DNA of 5,163 nt from a bacterium (GTDB lineage Bacteria > Verrucomicrobiota > Verrucomicrobiia > Limisphaerales > J093), in assembly GCA_021784265.1 (NCBI GenBank), contig JAJXTA010000285.1, positions 1-5,163 on the forward strand, read 5' to 3'. The notes beneath the pieces are model-generated. The model was not told the DNA's origin. It saw only the letters and a program-made list of their open reading frames with translations, and searched no databases. The position numbers and the translations under genes are program-made. This document shows positions 4,096 to 5,163 of the stretch, piece by piece. Position 1 is the stretch's first letter. Each line of letters begins with the position of its first letter.

Positions 4096-5163
4096 ATGGC
4101 CAAACGCGCGCTCTGGTTGTTGGTGGTTTGGTTGGCAGGCGGCTTGCCGCCTGCCGACGCCGAGGGCATCCTGAGATACACCATCGCCGACTGGCCGGTG
4201 GCCGGTCTGGGCAACGTGCGTGTGCGCTTGGCGGTTTCCGAGAAGGCAGAGGACGTCTGGGCCCACGTGCCTTGGCGCCGGCGCGATGCGGAGCCTGAGC
4301 GGAAAGCCACGCTGCTGGTGGACGCGGCCACAGGCCGGCAGGTAACGAATGTGATCCGCGTCCAGGCCTCTCGCGAATTCGGCGATTTGCTGTTCCAGCC
4401 CCCGACGGCGCCAGGTGAATACTACCTGTATTACCTGCCTTTCCAGACCGTCGGTGTGGAGTATTTTCCCACCACGCGGTATCTGGCGCCCTCCAACACG
4501 GCGGACGCAGCTTGGACGGTGTCGTGCGCCCCCGCCGTTGAGCGAATCAAAGGGGGCAAACCGGCGGGGGTTCCCACGGCCCAAGTGATCGAGTTGCAGG
4601 CAATTAATGATTTTCATCGGTTTGACCCGATGGAAATCACGGCGACATCTGAGGAGATGAAACAATTGCTTTCCGCGCACGGCAGCCGGCCCTATCTGCT
4701 GTTTCCCGAGGATCGCCGGAATCCGATTCGCATGACGGATGATCTGCCTCTGCGCTGGGTGCAAGCCGGGCTTGGCAACTCGTTCAAGGGTGAAGCGTGC
4801 CGGGGCGAATTTTACGCTTTCCAGGTCGGTCTATATGCCAGCCGCCAAGATGTCGAGGACGTGAGCGTCACCTTCGGAGACTTGATCGGGACGGACGGCA
4901 CGCGGATTCCCGCCGCGGCGCTGCGGTGCTTCAACCTCGATGGCACGAATTGGCTCGGACAACCGATCCATAAAACAGTCAATGTTCCCAAGGGAAAGGT
5001 CCAGGCACTCTGGTTGGGCGTTGCCGTTCCGCAAGAGACCGGGGCGCAAACGTACCGAGGCACGCTGACTGTCGGAACTGGGAACGCGCCGTCCACATCC
5101 GTGGCGTTGCAGCTCGCGGTGTCCAACCAGGTCTTGGCCGACGCCGGGGACAGCGAAATCGGG
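4096..5163 (+). CDS. Exported GH123/DUF6067-like protein, N-terminal part
   Basis: This frame is open for 356 codons from ATG 4096 to the right edge, so the C-terminal part is missing. A signal peptide is clear: MAKRALWLLVVWLAGGLPPADA with cleavage after A22 (ADA|E). The mature protein shows blocks I associate with the large 'glycoside hydrolase domain-containing' family related to GH123: VPWRRRD (58-64), LLVDAATGRQVTNVIRV, APGEYYLYYLPF (105-116), FPEDRRNPIRMTDDLPLRW (203-221), GEACRGEFYAFQVG (232-245), RCFNLDGTNWLG (277-288), VQALWLGVAVP (302-312) and a Y-G-LTV strand (320-326). These are the N-terminal beta-rich modules. The catalytic barrel would lie beyond the window, so activity cannot be judged. 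Purines GAAGAGA (4089-4095) abut the ATG, too close for an ideal Shine-Dalgarno. GTG 4024 is in frame upstream, but the signal peptide favours 4096. It lies 83 nt after the LamG gene and is probably cotranscribed. The family name is from memory of the motifs. Confidence 0.8.
   Translation, partial: MAKRALWLLVVWLAGGLPPADAEGILRYTIADWPVAGLGNVRVRLAVSEKAEDVWAHVPWRRRDAEPERKATLLVDAATGRQVTNVIRVQASREFGDLLFQPPTAPGEYYLYYLPFQTVGVEYFPTTRYLAPSNTADAAWTVSCAPAVERIKGGKPAGVPTAQVIELQAINDFHRFDPMEITATSEEMKQLLSAHGSRPYLLFPEDRRNPIRMTDDLPLRWVQAGLGNSFKGEACRGEFYAFQVGLYASRQDVEDVSVTFGDLIGTDGTRIPAAALRCFNLDGTNWLGQPIHKTVNVPKGKVQALWLGVAVPQETGAQTYRGTLTVGTGNAPSTSVALQLAVSNQVLADAGDSEIG
4134..4155. repeat. Perfect 10-bp inverted repeat inside signal-peptide codons
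   Basis: GGCAGGCGGC (4134-4143) and GCCGCCTGCC (4146-4155) are exact inverted copies separated by TT. In RNA this would fold as a nine-pair GC-rich stem capped by a G-CUUG-C tetraloop, a known stable class, extendable outward by a G-U and a U-A pair. It sits 38 nt into the GH123-like gene and encodes the AGGLPPA part of the signal peptide. There is no T-tract, so it is not a normal intrinsic terminator. Confidence 0.7.

Noticed and set aside
4081..4764. 227-codon minus-strand open frame opposite the GH123-like gene
   Set aside because: The plus-strand frame has a signal peptide and several family motifs and stays open to the window edge. The antisense frame is Arg/His-rich with no domain.
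4812..5126. 104-codon minus-strand open frame near the right edge
   Set aside because: It is a shadow of the GH123-like gene, with no motifs and no plausible start context.

Overview
The window looks like a piece of a GC-rich bacterial chromosome, most likely Verrucomicrobiota (Pedosphaera/Limisphaerales-like), although Planctomycetota or Lentisphaerota cannot be excluded from sequence alone. Four traits point this way: the pseudopilin type with [20 protein letters not shown] and a C-terminal H-Xn-DG block; a large secreted LamG/Ig-like protein ending in a short 'NLQ-A--L-GPW--V-GATSP' module; a secreted GH123/DUF6067-like protein; and weak or absent Shine-Dalgarno sequences. This assignment rests on remembered family features and not on a search.

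Layout, all on the + strand. Positions 1-163 may hold the last 53 codons of an upstream gene (weak). Positions 164-330 are non-coding and carry a perfect 14-bp palindrome (276-289), a candidate operator or promoter element. Positions 331-1104 encode a type II/IV prepilin-like protein. After an 82-nt A/C-rich, G-poor spacer, 1187-4012 encodes a 941-aa exported protein with three LamG-like domains alternating with two Ig-like domains, plus a small C-terminal module. After 83 nt, 4096-5163 encodes the first 356 residues of an exported GH123/DUF6067-like protein that runs off the right edge.

The three genes are co-directional and closely spaced, with no convincing terminator between them, so they could be one transcription unit. 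All three products are predicted to enter or cross the inner membrane: a pseudopilin, a multi-domain glycan- or protein-binding protein, and a putative carbohydrate-active enzyme. A role in binding and degrading an extracellular polysaccharide is a reasonable inference, but nothing here identifies the substrate.

The most interesting structure is inside the LamG gene. The three LamG copies form a DNA-level mosaic. The start of copy 3 is identical to copy 2 for 72 bp, while its middle and end resemble copy 1. A short segment is nearly invariant in all three, including synonymous positions. This suggests recent duplication plus gene conversion. I found no CRISPR array, tRNA, rRNA, transposase or clearly new defence-type system.
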